The notes: generated by a model not told the origin, from the sequence alone. A stretch of DNA of 19,527 nucleotides from an uncultured bacterium (GCA_905215105.1 CAJMOI010000025.1:1-19527); one strand, 5' to 3'; positions 1 to 7,591 are shown, counted from the first letter of the stretch. Numbers and translations are program-made.

Positions 1-1178
1 GGCGGGCGGATATCCACGGCACGGTTTCCGTCAATATCTCCGTGACCGTCCGGCGGGAGGAAGACCTGATTTCTGGCGTGGAGGGCTGCGGCGTGCAGCT
101 GCAAAAGAAAACGCAGGTGGCCAGCAGCGCCGTCGGCCTAGTGGAGCGGATGTTCCCCCTGACCGAGGTGCTGGAGATTGGGGAGAGCAAAGCGCCCGTG
201 GGGCAGATCATCCGCTGCAACGCCATCGCGCTCGCGCAGGATATCAAAGTGATCCAGAACAAATGCCTGATTAAGGGCGAACTGGCCGTGAAAACCCTTT
301 ACTGTGCGGATACCAATGAAAATGAGCTGGAAACGATCGAACATACGATGCCCATCAGCCAGATCGTTGAGGTGGACGGCATCGATGAGGATTGCGGCAG
401 CGATATCCGGCTGGAGGTCATGGGGCTGGAGGTCACGCCGAAATCCGATTCCTCCGGGGAACTGCGGCTGCTTGATATGAATGTGCGCGTATGCGCATGC
501 GTGCGCGCTTACCGGGAGGTGGAGGTGCCCGTTGTGACGGATGCTTATTCCACCCAATATGAGCTGACAGTGGAGCAGAGGGGCGTTGATCTCGATCAGC
601 TGATCGAAATTTTCAATGAAACGTCGCTTTGCAAAAACACAGTCAGCCTATCCGGCACGAGCGTGACAAAGGTGCTCGATCTCTGGTGCGCGGATGTGAC
701 GGCGAATTCCTCCTTTGCTGACGGGATGCTTACGGTTTCCGGCACCGTGACGGTCTGCATGCTGGTGCTCGACCACGATGCGCAGCCGAATTACCTGGAG
801 CGACCGGTGGATTTTGAATACCAGCGGGCGCTGAAATCCGATGCGCAGAAGATTCGCTGCGACCCCACCGTGCAGGTGACGGCACTGGATTATGTGCTCA
901 ATGCAAGCGATCAGATGGAGGTTCGCATCGAGCTGAATATCACCTCATCCGTTTTCTGCTCCACCAGCCTGCGGCTGATTACGGAAATCCGGCCCAATGA
1001 GGAGCAGATCAAGCGCTCCACCTCCGCCGCCCTGACGATTTATTTCTCGGATGCGGGAGAGTCTGTATGGAATATCGCACGCCGCTATAACACCACGATG
1101 GAAGCCATCATGCGTGAAAACCATCTGGAGAGCGAACAGGTTCCGGAGAAATGCATGCTGCTCATCCCGGGTATATAA
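1..1178 (+). CDS. SipL-like SPOCS (DUF3794) / LysM spore coat morphogenesis protein, 5' end cut by window
   Basis: The frame is open from the left edge (first full codon at position 3), so the true start lies outside; a GTG at 42 is internal. The visible ~390 residues hold at least two SPOCS/DUF3794-type beta-rich domains. One covers roughly residues 10-185 after the GTG, and a second covers about 190-320. A C-terminal LysM domain follows over the last ~45 residues (DAGESVWNIARRYNTT ... LLIPGI). Proteins of this layout include C. difficile SipL, whose LysM domain binds SpoIVA and tethers the coat to the forespore; B. subtilis SpoVID is the functional counterpart. That spoIVA starts 30 bp downstream strongly supports this role. 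No signal peptide can be judged because the N-terminus is missing. The SPOCS+LysM architecture is clear; equating it with SipL is inference. Confidence 0.85.
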   Translation, partial: RADIHGTVSVNISVTVRREEDLISGVEGCGVQLQKKTQVASSAVGLVERMFPLTEVLEIGESKAPVGQIIRCNAIALAQDIKVIQNKCLIKGELAVKTLYCADTNENELETIEHTMPISQIVEVDGIDEDCGSDIRLEVMGLEVTPKSDSSGELRLLDMNVRVCACVRAYREVEVPVVTDAYSTQYELTVEQRGVDLDQLIEIFNETSLCKNTVSLSGTSVTKVLDLWCADVTANSSFADGMLTVSGTVTVCMLVLDHDAQPNYLERPVDFEYQRALKSDAQKIRCDPTVQVTALDYVLNASDQMEVRIELNITSSVFCSTSLRLITEIRPNEEQIKRSTSAALTIYFSDAGESVWNIARRYNTTMEAIMRENHLESEQVPEKCMLLIPGI

Positions 1179-1208
1179 AAGAAAGCGGACAGTAAGGAGG
1201 AGAAACGA

Positions 1209-2687
1209 ATGGAAGACCGTAATATCTATCAGGATATCGCCGAGCGCACGCAGGGGGATATCTATATCGGTGTGGTGGGGCCTGTGCGCACAGGCAAATC
1301 GACCTTTATCAAGCGGTTTATGGATACGCTGGTGCTGCCCAATATCACGGGCGACTACCAGCGCGAGCGGGCAACGGACGAACTGCCGCAATCCGCGGCC
1401 GGCCGGACGATCATGACGACCGAGCCAAAATTCATCCCGGAGGATGCGGTGGAGATCGCGCTGCCGGATCAGGCGCATTTCAAGGTGCGCATGATCGACT
1501 GCGTGGGCTATATCGTGCCCAGCTCCCTCGGCTACATTGAGGGCGACCAGCCGCGCATGGTGAAAACGCCGTGGTATGAGAATGAGATTCCTTTCAATAT
1601 GGCGGCCGAAATCGGCACGCGCAAGGTTATCTCCGAACATTCTACCATCGGCCTGGTCATCACAACGGATGGCAGCATCAGCGATATCCCGCGCGCCGAG
1701 TATGAGGAGGCGGAGGAGCGCGTTGTCAAAGAGCTTAAAGAGCTCAACAAGCCCTTTATCGTGCTGCTTAACTGCATGTATCCGCAGACGAATAACGCCC
1801 GTGCGCTCGCCTCCCAGATGACGGAGAAATACGGCGTGCCGGTGCTGCCAGTGAACTGCCTGGAGCTGGAGGAGGAGGAGATCCGGCAGATCCTCTCGCA
1901 GGTGCTCTTTGAGTTCCCGGTCAAGGAGATTTCCCTAGACATGCCGCGCTGGATGACCTCGCTCGACCCGGAGCACTGGCTGCGCAAGGCGGCTTATGGC
2001 GCTGTGCAGGAGGCGGCGGCAGCGGTATCGCATGTGCGGGATGTAAACGGCCTGGTCTCAAAGCTGACCGAATGCGAATATATCGAAGCCGCGCAGATTT
2101 CCCACATGAACCTGGCCGAGGGTAGCGCGCGCGTGAACGTGCTGATGGATCAGGAGCTGTTTTATAAAATCCTTGCAGAAGCGACGGGGCTGGAGATCGA
2201 CAGCGAACAGGGCCTGATGAACTGCATGATGGAGCTCGCGCAGGTGAAAAAGGCCTATGACCGCGTGAAAAACGCGCTCGATGAGGTGGAGGCCACCGGC
2301 TATGGTATCGTGATGCCGACGCTCGATGAATTGTCGCTGGAGGAGCCGGAGATCATGAAGCAGGGTGGGCGCTATGGCGTGCGGCTGCGGGCCTCCGCGC
2401 CATCCATCCACATGATGCGGGCGAATATCACCACCGAGGTCGCGCCAATTGTTGGGTCTGAATCCCAGTCAGAAGAGCTGGTGATGTATCTGCTCAAGGA
2501 GTTTGAGGATAGCCCGGAGAAGATATGGGAGTCGAATATTTTCGGTACATCCCTGCATCAGCTGGTGAACGAAGGGCTGCACAACAAGCTGTACCGGATG
2601 CCCGATGACGCCCGGAACAAACTGCGGGAAACCATCGAGCGGATTATCAACGACGGGTGCAGCGGCCTGATTTGTATTATTCTGTAA
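1209..2687 (+). CDS. spoIVA: Stage IV sporulation protein A (SpoIVA), spore coat basement ATPase
   Basis: This 492-residue protein has the family's normal length. SpoIVA is a cytoskeletal ATPase that polymerises irreversibly on the mother-cell face of the outer forespore membrane and forms the platform for the coat. A Walker A motif, GPVRTGKS, sits at residues 24-31, with Lys30 as the nucleotide-binding lysine. The N-terminal TRAFAC-like GTPase-derived domain covers about residues 1-240. A middle domain and a C-terminal region ending in GLICIIL follow, the hydrophobic C-terminal end expected for SpoIVA. The ATG is preceded by AAGGAGG at about 1194-1200 with good spacing. It sits 30 bp downstream of the SPOCS-LysM gene, its likely physical partner, and just upstream of two membrane-protein genes. 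Codon use is rich in GCG/CGC. Mother-cell sigma-E control is expected from the family; I did not identify a promoter. Confidence 0.97.
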   Translation: MEDRNIYQDIAERTQGDIYIGVVGPVRTGKSTFIKRFMDTLVLPNITGDYQRERATDELPQSAAGRTIMTTEPKFIPEDAVEIALPDQAHFKVRMIDCVGYIVPSSLGYIEGDQPRMVKTPWYENEIPFNMAAEIGTRKVISEHSTIGLVITTDGSISDIPRAEYEEAEERVVKELKELNKPFIVLLNCMYPQTNNARALASQMTEKYGVPVLPVNCLELEEEEIRQILSQVLFEFPVKEISLDMPRWMTSLDPEHWLRKAAYGAVQEAAAAVSHVRDVNGLVSKLTECEYIEAAQISHMNLAEGSARVNVLMDQELFYKILAEATGLEIDSEQGLMNCMMELAQVKKAYDRVKNALDEVEATGYGIVMPTLDELSLEEPEIMKQGGRYGVRLRASAPSIHMMRANITTEVAPIVGSESQSEELVMYLLKEFEDSPEKIWESNIFGTSLHQLVNEGLHNKLYRMPDDARNKLRETIERIINDGCSGLICIIL

Positions 2688-2706
2688 ACCGGGAGGGATT
2701 GCTGTG

Positions 2707-2991
2707 ATGGATGGGGCAAAAATGCCCATGCCGCCCCCCTCTCCCGCTCCTTCCTCTTCCCAGTCGGAAAAACGGGACGCTTCCAAACGGGTGACTGTCA
2801 TTCAAATCGCCGCCTGTCTGCTGATTCTGCTGGCAGCGGCGCTCCTGCGCTATACCGGCGGGGAACTCTTTGAAACGGCAAGGGACTGGTATCGGGAAAC
2901 CCTGAACCAGTCTCTCCTGGCCGGGGAGGATTGGGTGGAAGAAGCTCAGACCGTAGGCGCTCAGCTGATTTCCCGGCTGACCGGCGAATGA
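2707..2991 (+). CDS. Small single-pass membrane protein in the spoIVA - M50 protease cluster
   Basis: I do not recognise a family. The 94-residue product has a proline/serine-rich N-terminus (about residues 6-20) and a basic stretch (about 21-30). One transmembrane helix follows at about residues 31-49 (VIQIAACLLILLAAALLRY), and then a ~40-residue acidic, helical tail. GGGAGG at 2691-2696 precedes two possible starts: GTG 2704 and ATG 2707, directly adjacent. I chose the ATG. The gene begins 19 bp after spoIVA, and its stop overlaps the ATG of the M50 protease (ATGA at 2988-2991), so the two are probably co-translated. In B. subtilis, SpoIVFB is preceded by spoIVFA, its membrane regulator. 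Position and topology make this a candidate SpoIVFA-like partner, but it lacks the M23-like domain, so the link is inference from context. Confidence 0.8.
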   Translation: MDGAKMPMPPPSPAPSSSQSEKRDASKRVTVIQIAACLLILLAAALLRYTGGELFETARDWYRETLNQSLLAGEDWVEEAQTVGAQLISRLTGE

Positions 2992-3602
2992 TCCGTTTTT
3001 CCGCGGGAGGATGCCGGTTTGAACTGCATTTCGGCTTTGCGGCGGCGGCAGCCTTTCTTCTGCTGGCAGACCGGAGCGGGATGTGGGCGGCAGGAGCACT
3101 GTCGGCACTGCTTCACGAGATGGGCCACCTACTCTGTATGAAATGGCTGGATGTCCCGCCGGTGTGTGTCCGGCTGGGGCTGTTCGGCATGGAAATTCTG
3201 GAGGAACGGCGCAGCCGGGAAGGGTATGCTTCCGACCTGTGCATTTCTCTGGCCGGCCCTCTGACCAATGGGCTGTGTTTTCTCCTGCTGCTGCCTGTTC
3301 AGCTGCTGTTTCCGTCAGAATTGTGTTTTCGACTCTTGTCTATTAACGGGATTCTGGTGGTTTTTCATCTGCTTCCGGTGGAACCGCTGGACGGCGGGCA
3401 GGCTCTCTATGCACTCCTGTGCCGCCGTTTTCCGGAGCTCTGGGCGCGGCGGCTGGTTTCTCTGCTTTCCTTTCTCACACTGCTGCCCCTGAGCCTGCTG
3501 GGGTTTCTGGTACTCCTCCGCTCCCGGTACAACTTCACCCTGCTGCTGGTCAGCGGCTATCTGATGCTGCTGATGCTGCTGAAAAAAGGGCGGTACTATT
3601 AA
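2988..3602 (+). CDS. M50 site-2 protease family, SpoIVFB-like intramembrane metalloprotease
   Basis: This 204-residue, strongly hydrophobic protein carries the zinc-binding HExxH motif as HEMGH at residues 43-47 inside the first core helix. A second motif, HLLPVEPLDGG, follows at about residues 127-137, whose Asp135 should be the third zinc ligand. A conserved AGPLTN sits at 89-94. These define S2P/M50 proteases; SpoIVFB-type members cleave pro-sigma-K or related membrane substrates during sporulation. The second motif normally reads N-x-x-P-x-x-P-x-D-G; here the Asn position is His127, an oddity. The chosen ATG overlaps the upstream stop as ATGA, arguing for translational coupling; a longer reading from 2931 would overlap the upstream gene and looks spurious. 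Membership in the SpoIVFB branch is inferred from the cluster with spoIVA. Confidence 0.9.
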   Translation: MIRFSAGGCRFELHFGFAAAAAFLLLADRSGMWAAGALSALLHEMGHLLCMKWLDVPPVCVRLGLFGMEILEERRSREGYASDLCISLAGPLTNGLCFLLLLPVQLLFPSELCFRLLSINGILVVFHLLPVEPLDGGQALYALLCRRFPELWARRLVSLLSFLTLLPLSLLGFLVLLRSRYNFTLLLVSGYLMLLMLLKKGRYY

Positions 3603-3648
3603 AAAAGTCCGTGGAAAACAGCCTGTGAACTGTTCTCCGCGGCCTTTT
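3601..3648 (+). terminator. Intrinsic terminator between convergent M50 protease and gpsA genes
   Basis: An imperfect stem (3607-3621 with 3630-3644, two mismatches and a G-T pair) has an 8-nt loop. It is followed by TTTT on the plus strand and preceded by an A-run, which gives a T-run on the minus strand. It lies between two converging genes and probably serves both directions. Confidence 0.65.
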
Positions 3649-3673
3649 CATATGCTTTAAGGTTTTATGCAAT

Positions 3674-4636
3674 TTACTGATAGAACTCCGTTTTCAGACT
3701 TCGGGTAAACAGGTCCTCCAAAGCCGCTTTCGGCTCCACGCCGCGATACAGGGTGTCGTATACCGCGCGGCAGATGGGCAGGTCTACTCCATAGTTTTTC
3801 CCCATTTGCAGCAGCGCCCGAACGGTATAGTAACCCTCTGCCAGCTTGGTGTATTCTTCCCCTTTGACAAAGGATTCGCCGAACTGGCGGTTGTGGCTGT
3901 ATTTGGAAAAGACCGTGGCCTCATAGTCTCCCAGATGGCACAGGCCGTAAGCGGAAAGCTCGTTGCCGCCCAGCGCCTGAATCAGCCGGGCTACCTCCCG
4001 GGTTCCCCGGGACATGAGGGCGCCTTTCAGCGTGGACAGGTGCAGCCCGTCCAGCATTCCGGCGGCAATGCCGATGACGTTTTTAGCGGCGGCGCCGATT
4101 TCACTGCCGATCAAGTCCTGCCCGTAATAAAAACGGATCAGATCGCTGGAAAATTCCTGCACCAGCCGCTCCTTGAGCTTCTGATTGTTGCTGTCGATGA
4201 CCATACAGTTGGGAATCCCCTGATAGAATTCCTCTACATGGCCGGGTCCCAGCCACACGGCTACTTCGTTGGAAAAGTCCGTGTTGTCGTTGACCACCTG
4301 AGACAGGCGGCGGCCGGAAGCAATTTCGATTCCCTTCATGCACAGCACAAAGATTTTATCGGTCAGGTCCAAAGGCTTCAGTTCATCCATCAGCGCCTGT
4401 AAGCCCTGAGAGTTGACGGAAATCACAATGACCTCCGCTTCCTTTGCACAGGCGATATCCGTAGTCAGATGGATGGACTCGGGAAGCTCCAGCAAATCAT
4501 TTTTCCTCTCCCGCAAAAACCGCTCCATGGTTTTGGACGTTTTTCTGCCGTACAGCGTGACCTCATGGCCGATACTGTCCAGATACCAGGTAATCAAAGA
4601 ACCCCAGCGGCCACACCCGATGACGGTAATTTTCAA
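3674..4636 (-). CDS. gpsA: NAD(P)H-dependent glycerol-3-phosphate dehydrogenase (GpsA family), TTG start
   Basis: The 320-residue product has the family's usual size. GpsA reduces dihydroxyacetone phosphate to sn-glycerol 3-phosphate for phospholipid synthesis in the cytosol. The N-terminal Rossmann loop reads IGCGRWGS (residues 6-13, GxGxWG type). A GAAAKNVIGIAAG segment near residue 190 carries the catalytic-type lysine, and SRGTREVARL and GDYEAT...SHNRQFG segments follow. This last region normally reads like GDLxLT...SRNRxxG, so the copy is somewhat divergent. The frame is open upstream to a TTG at 4672, but I place the start at TTG 4636. It gives a canonical MKITVIG N-terminus, with AAAGGGTG about 8 nt upstream. 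It lies 56 bp downstream of the DUF3841-like gene on the same strand and could be cotranscribed. Its stop abuts the shared terminator region. Confidence 0.9.
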   Translation of the reverse strand: MKITVIGCGRWGSLITWYLDSIGHEVTLYGRKTSKTMERFLRERKNDLLELPESIHLTTDIACAKEAEVIVISVNSQGLQALMDELKPLDLTDKIFVLCMKGIEIASGRRLSQVVNDNTDFSNEVAVWLGPGHVEEFYQGIPNCMVIDSNNQKLKERLVQEFSSDLIRFYYGQDLIGSEIGAAAKNVIGIAAGMLDGLHLSTLKGALMSRGTREVARLIQALGGNELSAYGLCHLGDYEATVFSKYSHNRQFGESFVKGEEYTKLAEGYYTVRALLQMGKNYGVDLPICRAVYDTLYRGVEPKAALEDLFTRSLKTEFYQ

Positions 4637-4692
4637 AGCTGCGTCACCCTTTCTGTATTCATGAACATGCAACAGGACAGGCCCGTTTTCCG

Positions 4693-5160
4693 TCAGGTTT
4701 TCACTTTATATTTGACCAGCCACTCCGGACGGATTTCCTCCAGCACTACCTGAGGGACCCGGTACTGGAAGGGGCGTTTCTGGTGTTTCAGGGAGTGAAT
4801 CAGCCCGCTGAGCTTCTGCTGGGAGCACTCGCTGGAAAATGCCGGGTCAATCCGGGTATAGTCATAGGGCTTTGTATATTTCAGGTTAAACAGGAAATCG
4901 GCCCAGACTTCGTATTCTGTCAGCCATACATGGTCATCCGGAACATTCAGCGTCAGCTTCACACTGCTGGCTCCTTTTCCATCGCTGCACTTGCGGTGAA
5001 AGCGGAGCACGCCGAACACCGGACAGTCGCATTTCAATCCAAGCATATCTGCCAGACACCGGTATGCACGGTCAAGGGAAAGGCTTGGCAGGGGACGGTA
5101 GACTTCTCCGGCTGTCAGCTTTCTTAAAACCAGCATGGACTGGTACGTTTGGACAATCAT
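4693..5160 (-). CDS. DUF3841-like protein paired with ADP-ribosylglycohydrolase gene
   Basis: The 155-residue soluble protein has no signal peptide or membrane helix. The N-terminus (MIVQTYQSMLVL..LTAGEVY) and the central segment VPDDHVWLTEYEVWADFLFN (about residues 85-104) resemble what I recall of DUF3841, with its 'W/YTxQ' opening and 'VPdexxLLSdxxxWxxxLN' core. This is family resemblance from memory and is not a search result. No function is established to my knowledge. The start chosen is ATG 5160, with AAGGAAG about 8 nt upstream; an upstream in-frame codon at 5214 lies inside the previous gene. It begins 13 bp after the ARH gene stop on the same strand, so the two are almost certainly cotranscribed. 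This points to a shared job in ADP-ribose chemistry, but the role is inference. Confidence 0.7.
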   Translation of the reverse strand: MIVQTYQSMLVLRKLTAGEVYRPLPSLSLDRAYRCLADMLGLKCDCPVFGVLRFHRKCSDGKGASSVKLTLNVPDDHVWLTEYEVWADFLFNLKYTKPYDYTRIDPAFSSECSQQKLSGLIHSLKHQKRPFQYRVPQVVLEEIRPEWLVKYKVKT

Positions 5161-5173
5161 GGCTTTCTTCCTT

Positions 5174-5965
5174 TCAATCGGGCATCTTGGCCCAGTCGTA
5201 TAAAAATGTATCAAGCCGCCCGTAATCGTTAGGCTTTATCAGATAGCGCCGCAGCAGGGCGTCATTGTCAAATCCGGTTTTGCCGTAATAGGCTTCCGCA
5301 ATCCCGCCAGCAATACATCCTATTGTGTCCGTATCGCATTTGACACTGAACACATTGCGGATACAGCTTTCCCAATCGTGGCTTTCCAGAAAACACACCA
5401 GCGCCAGCGGCAGACTTCCCTGACAGGTGATATCGAACTTTGAAAAGGGCCGGCGCAGAAACAGGGGCTTTCTCAGATCATATCCAAAGGTATCGCTGGC
5501 ATAGTCCCGGATTTCCTTTTTGGAACACCCGGTATAAGCCAGAAAGGTACAGCCCGCCGCAGCAACCGCCCCTTTGATTCCCTCCGGGTGATTGTGGGTA
5601 CAGGCTGCGCTTTTTCCCGCTTCCTTTTCCACTTCTTCCAGCGTCCGGAAATGACGGCCGATATAACTCACCCGCATGGCTGCACCATTGCCAAAGCTGT
5701 TATACCCCTTTTCGGAGCAGCTGTCAAGCCACTGCTTGAACATAGTGCCATATCCCACCTTGGGATATTTCCGCCCGAACAGCCCATAGGCTTTCGCATA
5801 GGGAATCCCCTTTTTAATGGCATATTTGGTGGCAATGGTCATCACCGTATCATCTGTATAAAAACAGCTGTTTGCAAAAAGATCGACTTTGCGAGGATGA
5901 AATCCCGCAGGTTTACTGAATTCAAAGCGGGAGCCTGCAATATCTCCCAAAATGGCACCGTACAT
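5174..5965 (-). CDS. ADP-ribosylglycohydrolase family protein (DraG/ARH)
   Basis: The 263-residue product is of normal size for the ARH/DraG family, which removes ADP-ribose from proteins or small substrates using a two-metal (Mg/Mn) site. The family signatures are present in order. GAILGDIAGSRFEF is at residues 3-16. FYTDDTVM is at 35-42, with the metal-binding TDD at 37-39. GNGAAMR is at 92-98, THNHPEG at 123-129, and CDTDTIGCIAGG at 210-221, with the second metal-binding DTDT. All metal ligands appear intact, so it should be active. I place the start at ATG 5965, because the conserved N-terminus begins there; the frame runs open to 6076 without family similarity. GGGAGG lies about 15 nt upstream, rather far. 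A possible -10, TATACT, lies further upstream on the minus strand. It is first in the DraG-DUF3841(-gpsA) run. The substrate is unknown. Confidence 0.92.
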   Translation of the reverse strand: MYGAILGDIAGSRFEFSKPAGFHPRKVDLFANSCFYTDDTVMTIATKYAIKKGIPYAKAYGLFGRKYPKVGYGTMFKQWLDSCSEKGYNSFGNGAAMRVSYIGRHFRTLEEVEKEAGKSAACTHNHPEGIKGAVAAAGCTFLAYTGCSKKEIRDYASDTFGYDLRKPLFLRRPFSKFDITCQGSLPLALVCFLESHDWESCIRNVFSVKCDTDTIGCIAGGIAEAYYGKTGFDNDALLRRYLIKPNDYGRLDTFLYDWAKMPD

Positions 5966-6133
5966 AAAGAAAGATGGTTCCCTCCCTTTTCCGGAATCAA
6001 AAACTGTGGTATGATATCCATAATCAGTATACACGATTTTTCCGGCAAAAACTACCTTTTCCGCATATATCGTCATATTATTCAGGGGAAATCGTTTTTT
6101 GCCTGTGATTCTGTTCAGAAAGGAAAAGCTGTC

Positions 6134-6772
6134 ATGAAATTCTCAACCACCGGTATGCTGGCGGCGCTGGCTGCCTGCTCCATGCTTCTGTTTGCTTCCT
6201 GTTCCACACAGCCCCAGCCCGTTTCTTCCGCCGACTCCGCCGGCTCCACGGTTTCTTCCCAAGTGGAATCCACGGTGGAAATCACCATTCCCGGCGACTA
6301 TTACAACGGAATGACGCTGAAAGAAGTCAAAGACTCTGCGAAAAAACAGGGAATTGACAAAGTGACCCAGGAAAAGGACGGCTCTTATACCTTTGAAATG
6401 ACCGCTTCCGCCCACCGCCGTCTGGTGAGCGAAATGCGCTTTACCCTGAAGGACAATGTGTCTGCGCTGGCCGGTACAGAGGAATACCCCTCCGTCAAGT
6501 CCGTTTCCCTTTCGGATGATCTGTCTGAGCTGACGGTGATGGTGGACAAAAAAGCCTATTCTTCCGGAAATGACCAGACCATTGCCCGGGCTGTGTGGCC
6601 TTCCGTCTGCGCTTTTTACTACTTCAATCTGGAAGACCCTGCCGGAAAAGCCCTCTCTGTGCTGGTGCTCAGTGAAGAAGATTCTTCGGTCATCGAGGAA
6701 TTCCAGTGGCCGGAACCTGCTGAGTCCAAGGCGGAATCCGGTGATGCGAATGCAGATTCCGAAAAAAAATAA
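6134..6772 (+). CDS. Hypothetical secreted lipoprotein
   Basis: I do not recognise a specific family. The 212-residue protein begins with a lipoprotein signal peptide: basic/polar start MKFSTTG, hydrophobic residues 8-21, and a lipobox ending FASC with lipidated Cys23. A low-complexity Ser/Ala linker (about 24-48) follows. Next is a folded region of about residues 50-195, rich in beta-type and charged residues, and then an acidic/Lys tail. It is presumably anchored on the outer face of the membrane. The start at ATG 6134 has AAAGGA about 10 nt upstream; the frame is open far upstream on the plus strand, but that part is antisense to the ARH gene and not coding. It is divergent from the ARH gene (168 bp between starts). 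It ends 18 bp before the tRNA-Ala promoter, with no clear terminator of its own, so transcripts may run into the tRNA unit. Confidence 0.8.
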   Translation: MKFSTTGMLAALAACSMLLFASCSTQPQPVSSADSAGSTVSSQVESTVEITIPGDYYNGMTLKEVKDSAKKQGIDKVTQEKDGSYTFEMTASAHRRLVSEMRFTLKDNVSALAGTEEYPSVKSVSLSDDLSELTVMVDKKAYSSGNDQTIARAVWPSVCAFYYFNLEDPAGKALSVLVLSEEDSSVIEEFQWPEPAESKAESGDANADSEKK

Positions 6773-6790
6773 TTTTTTTGCAAAAAAGGC

Positions 6791-6819
6791 TTGCATTTTG
6801 TTTTCGGATGTGATATTAT
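6791..6819 (+). promoter_or_regulatory. Promoter of tRNA-Ala(GGC)
   Basis: TTGCAT (6791-6796) and TATTAT (6814-6819) are separated by exactly 17 bp, a good sigma-A promoter. The tRNA starts 33 bp after the -10 box. Confidence 0.85.
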
Positions 6820-6851
6820 ATCGAAGCGGTCGAAAGACAGACCGCGAACCC

Positions 6852-6927
6852 GGGGTATTAGCTCAGCTGGGAGAGCGCTACACTGGCAGTGTAGAGGTCA
6901 GCGGTTCGATCCCGCTATGCTCCACCA
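6852..6927 (+). tRNA. tRNA-Ala (anticodon GGC)
   Basis: A complete 76-nt cloverleaf. The 7-bp acceptor stem is GGGGTAT/ATGCTCC, the D stem GCTC/GAGC, and the anticodon stem CTACA/TGTAG. The loop CTGGCAG gives anticodon GGC. The T arm is AGCGG-TTCGATC-CCGCT. The 3' CCA is encoded (6925-6927). It reads GCC/GCU alanine codons. Confidence 0.97.
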
Positions 6928-6965
6928 AATCCTCTGAAGTTCGCTTCAGAGGATTTTTCTTTTTC
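6928..6965 (+). terminator. Intrinsic terminator of tRNA-Ala(GGC)
   Basis: A perfect stem, ATCCTCTGAAG/CTTCAGAGGAT, has a TTCG tetraloop and is followed by a T-rich tract (TTTTTCTTTTT). It begins directly after the encoded CCA. Confidence 0.95.
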
Positions 6966-6975
6966 GCTAAATCGT

Positions 6976-7020
6976 AAGGCCGTTTCCCCATTGTGAAAAG
7001 GGAAACGGCCTTTTTCTGTT
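6976..7020 (+). terminator. Second terminator hairpin between tRNA-Ala and dcd
   Basis: A 13-bp stem, AAGGCCGTTTCCC/GGGAAACGGCCTT, has an ~11-nt loop followed by TTTTTCTGTTTT on the plus strand. The U-tract fits plus-strand transcripts (a backup to the tRNA terminator). On the minus strand it lies directly after the dcd stop but has only a weak T tail, so it may act as a bidirectional barrier. Confidence 0.85.
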
Positions 7021-7572
7021 TTATAGATTGTTCCGGTTTTCCGAATCCAGATACACCCGGGAACCGGTTGCACCCTTCTGCCCCTGATATTTTCCCCTGT
7101 AAGGGCTCCGGGCGACCCGATCCATTCGGGCAAACACCAGCTGGCCCACCCGGCGTCCCGACTGCAATTCGATGGCACAGCGATTGGCATTATACAGTTC
7201 CAGTGTGATTTCTCCCTGAAAGCCCGGGTCTACCCAACCGGCATTCTGGATGAACAGCCCCATTCTGCCAAGAGAGCTTCTCCCCTCCACAAAGGCCGTC
7301 AGGTCATCAGGAAGGGCAAAATACTCCATAGTAGTAGCCAGCACAAACTGATTGGGCAGCAGTAGGTACCGGTCTGTCCGGATGGTTTTATAGGGAATCT
7401 CTTTTTCCATGGTGATGATTCCAGACGGCTGGTCCTCTACAATACTGAAGGTATCTCCCAGACGGATATCCACGCTGGCCGGTTGAATCTGCTCTTTGTC
7501 CAAAGGGGAAATTTGCAGAGTACCGGCTTTCAGCATCTCTTCTATGGTATAGTCAGACAAAATCAACTTCAT
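7021..7572 (-). CDS. dcd: dCTP deaminase (Dcd), dCTP/dUTP pyrophosphatase superfamily
   Basis: The 183-residue protein matches the trimeric dCTP deaminase family, which converts dCTP to dUTP in thymidylate supply; some members also hydrolyse dUTP to dUMP. The hallmark block FVEGRSSLGRMGLFIQNAG (about 94-112) supplies the nucleotide-binding Arg/Ser residues. It is followed by WVDPGFQGEITLELYN (about 113-128), with the catalytic-type Glu125. A QLVFARMD segment and a C-terminal KYQGQKGATGSR lid-like segment complete the fold. The start ATG 7572 has AGGAGG 4-5 nt upstream. It is the last gene of a minus-strand run (acetyltransferase, frameshifted membrane protein, dcd), 19 bp after its neighbour. 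Whether it is mono- or bifunctional cannot be decided by eye. Confidence 0.95.
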   Translation of the reverse strand: MKLILSDYTIEEMLKAGTLQISPLDKEQIQPASVDIRLGDTFSIVEDQPSGIITMEKEIPYKTIRTDRYLLLPNQFVLATTMEYFALPDDLTAFVEGRSSLGRMGLFIQNAGWVDPGFQGEITLELYNANRCAIELQSGRRVGQLVFARMDRVARSPYRGKYQGQKGATGSRVYLDSENRNNL

Positions 7573-7591
7573 TTCCTCCTGTTCGGTTTTC

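Noticed and set aside
5588..6133. Long 5' extension of the lipoprotein frame
   Set aside because: It is antisense to the ARH gene; the signal peptide and ribosome binding site place the start at 6134.
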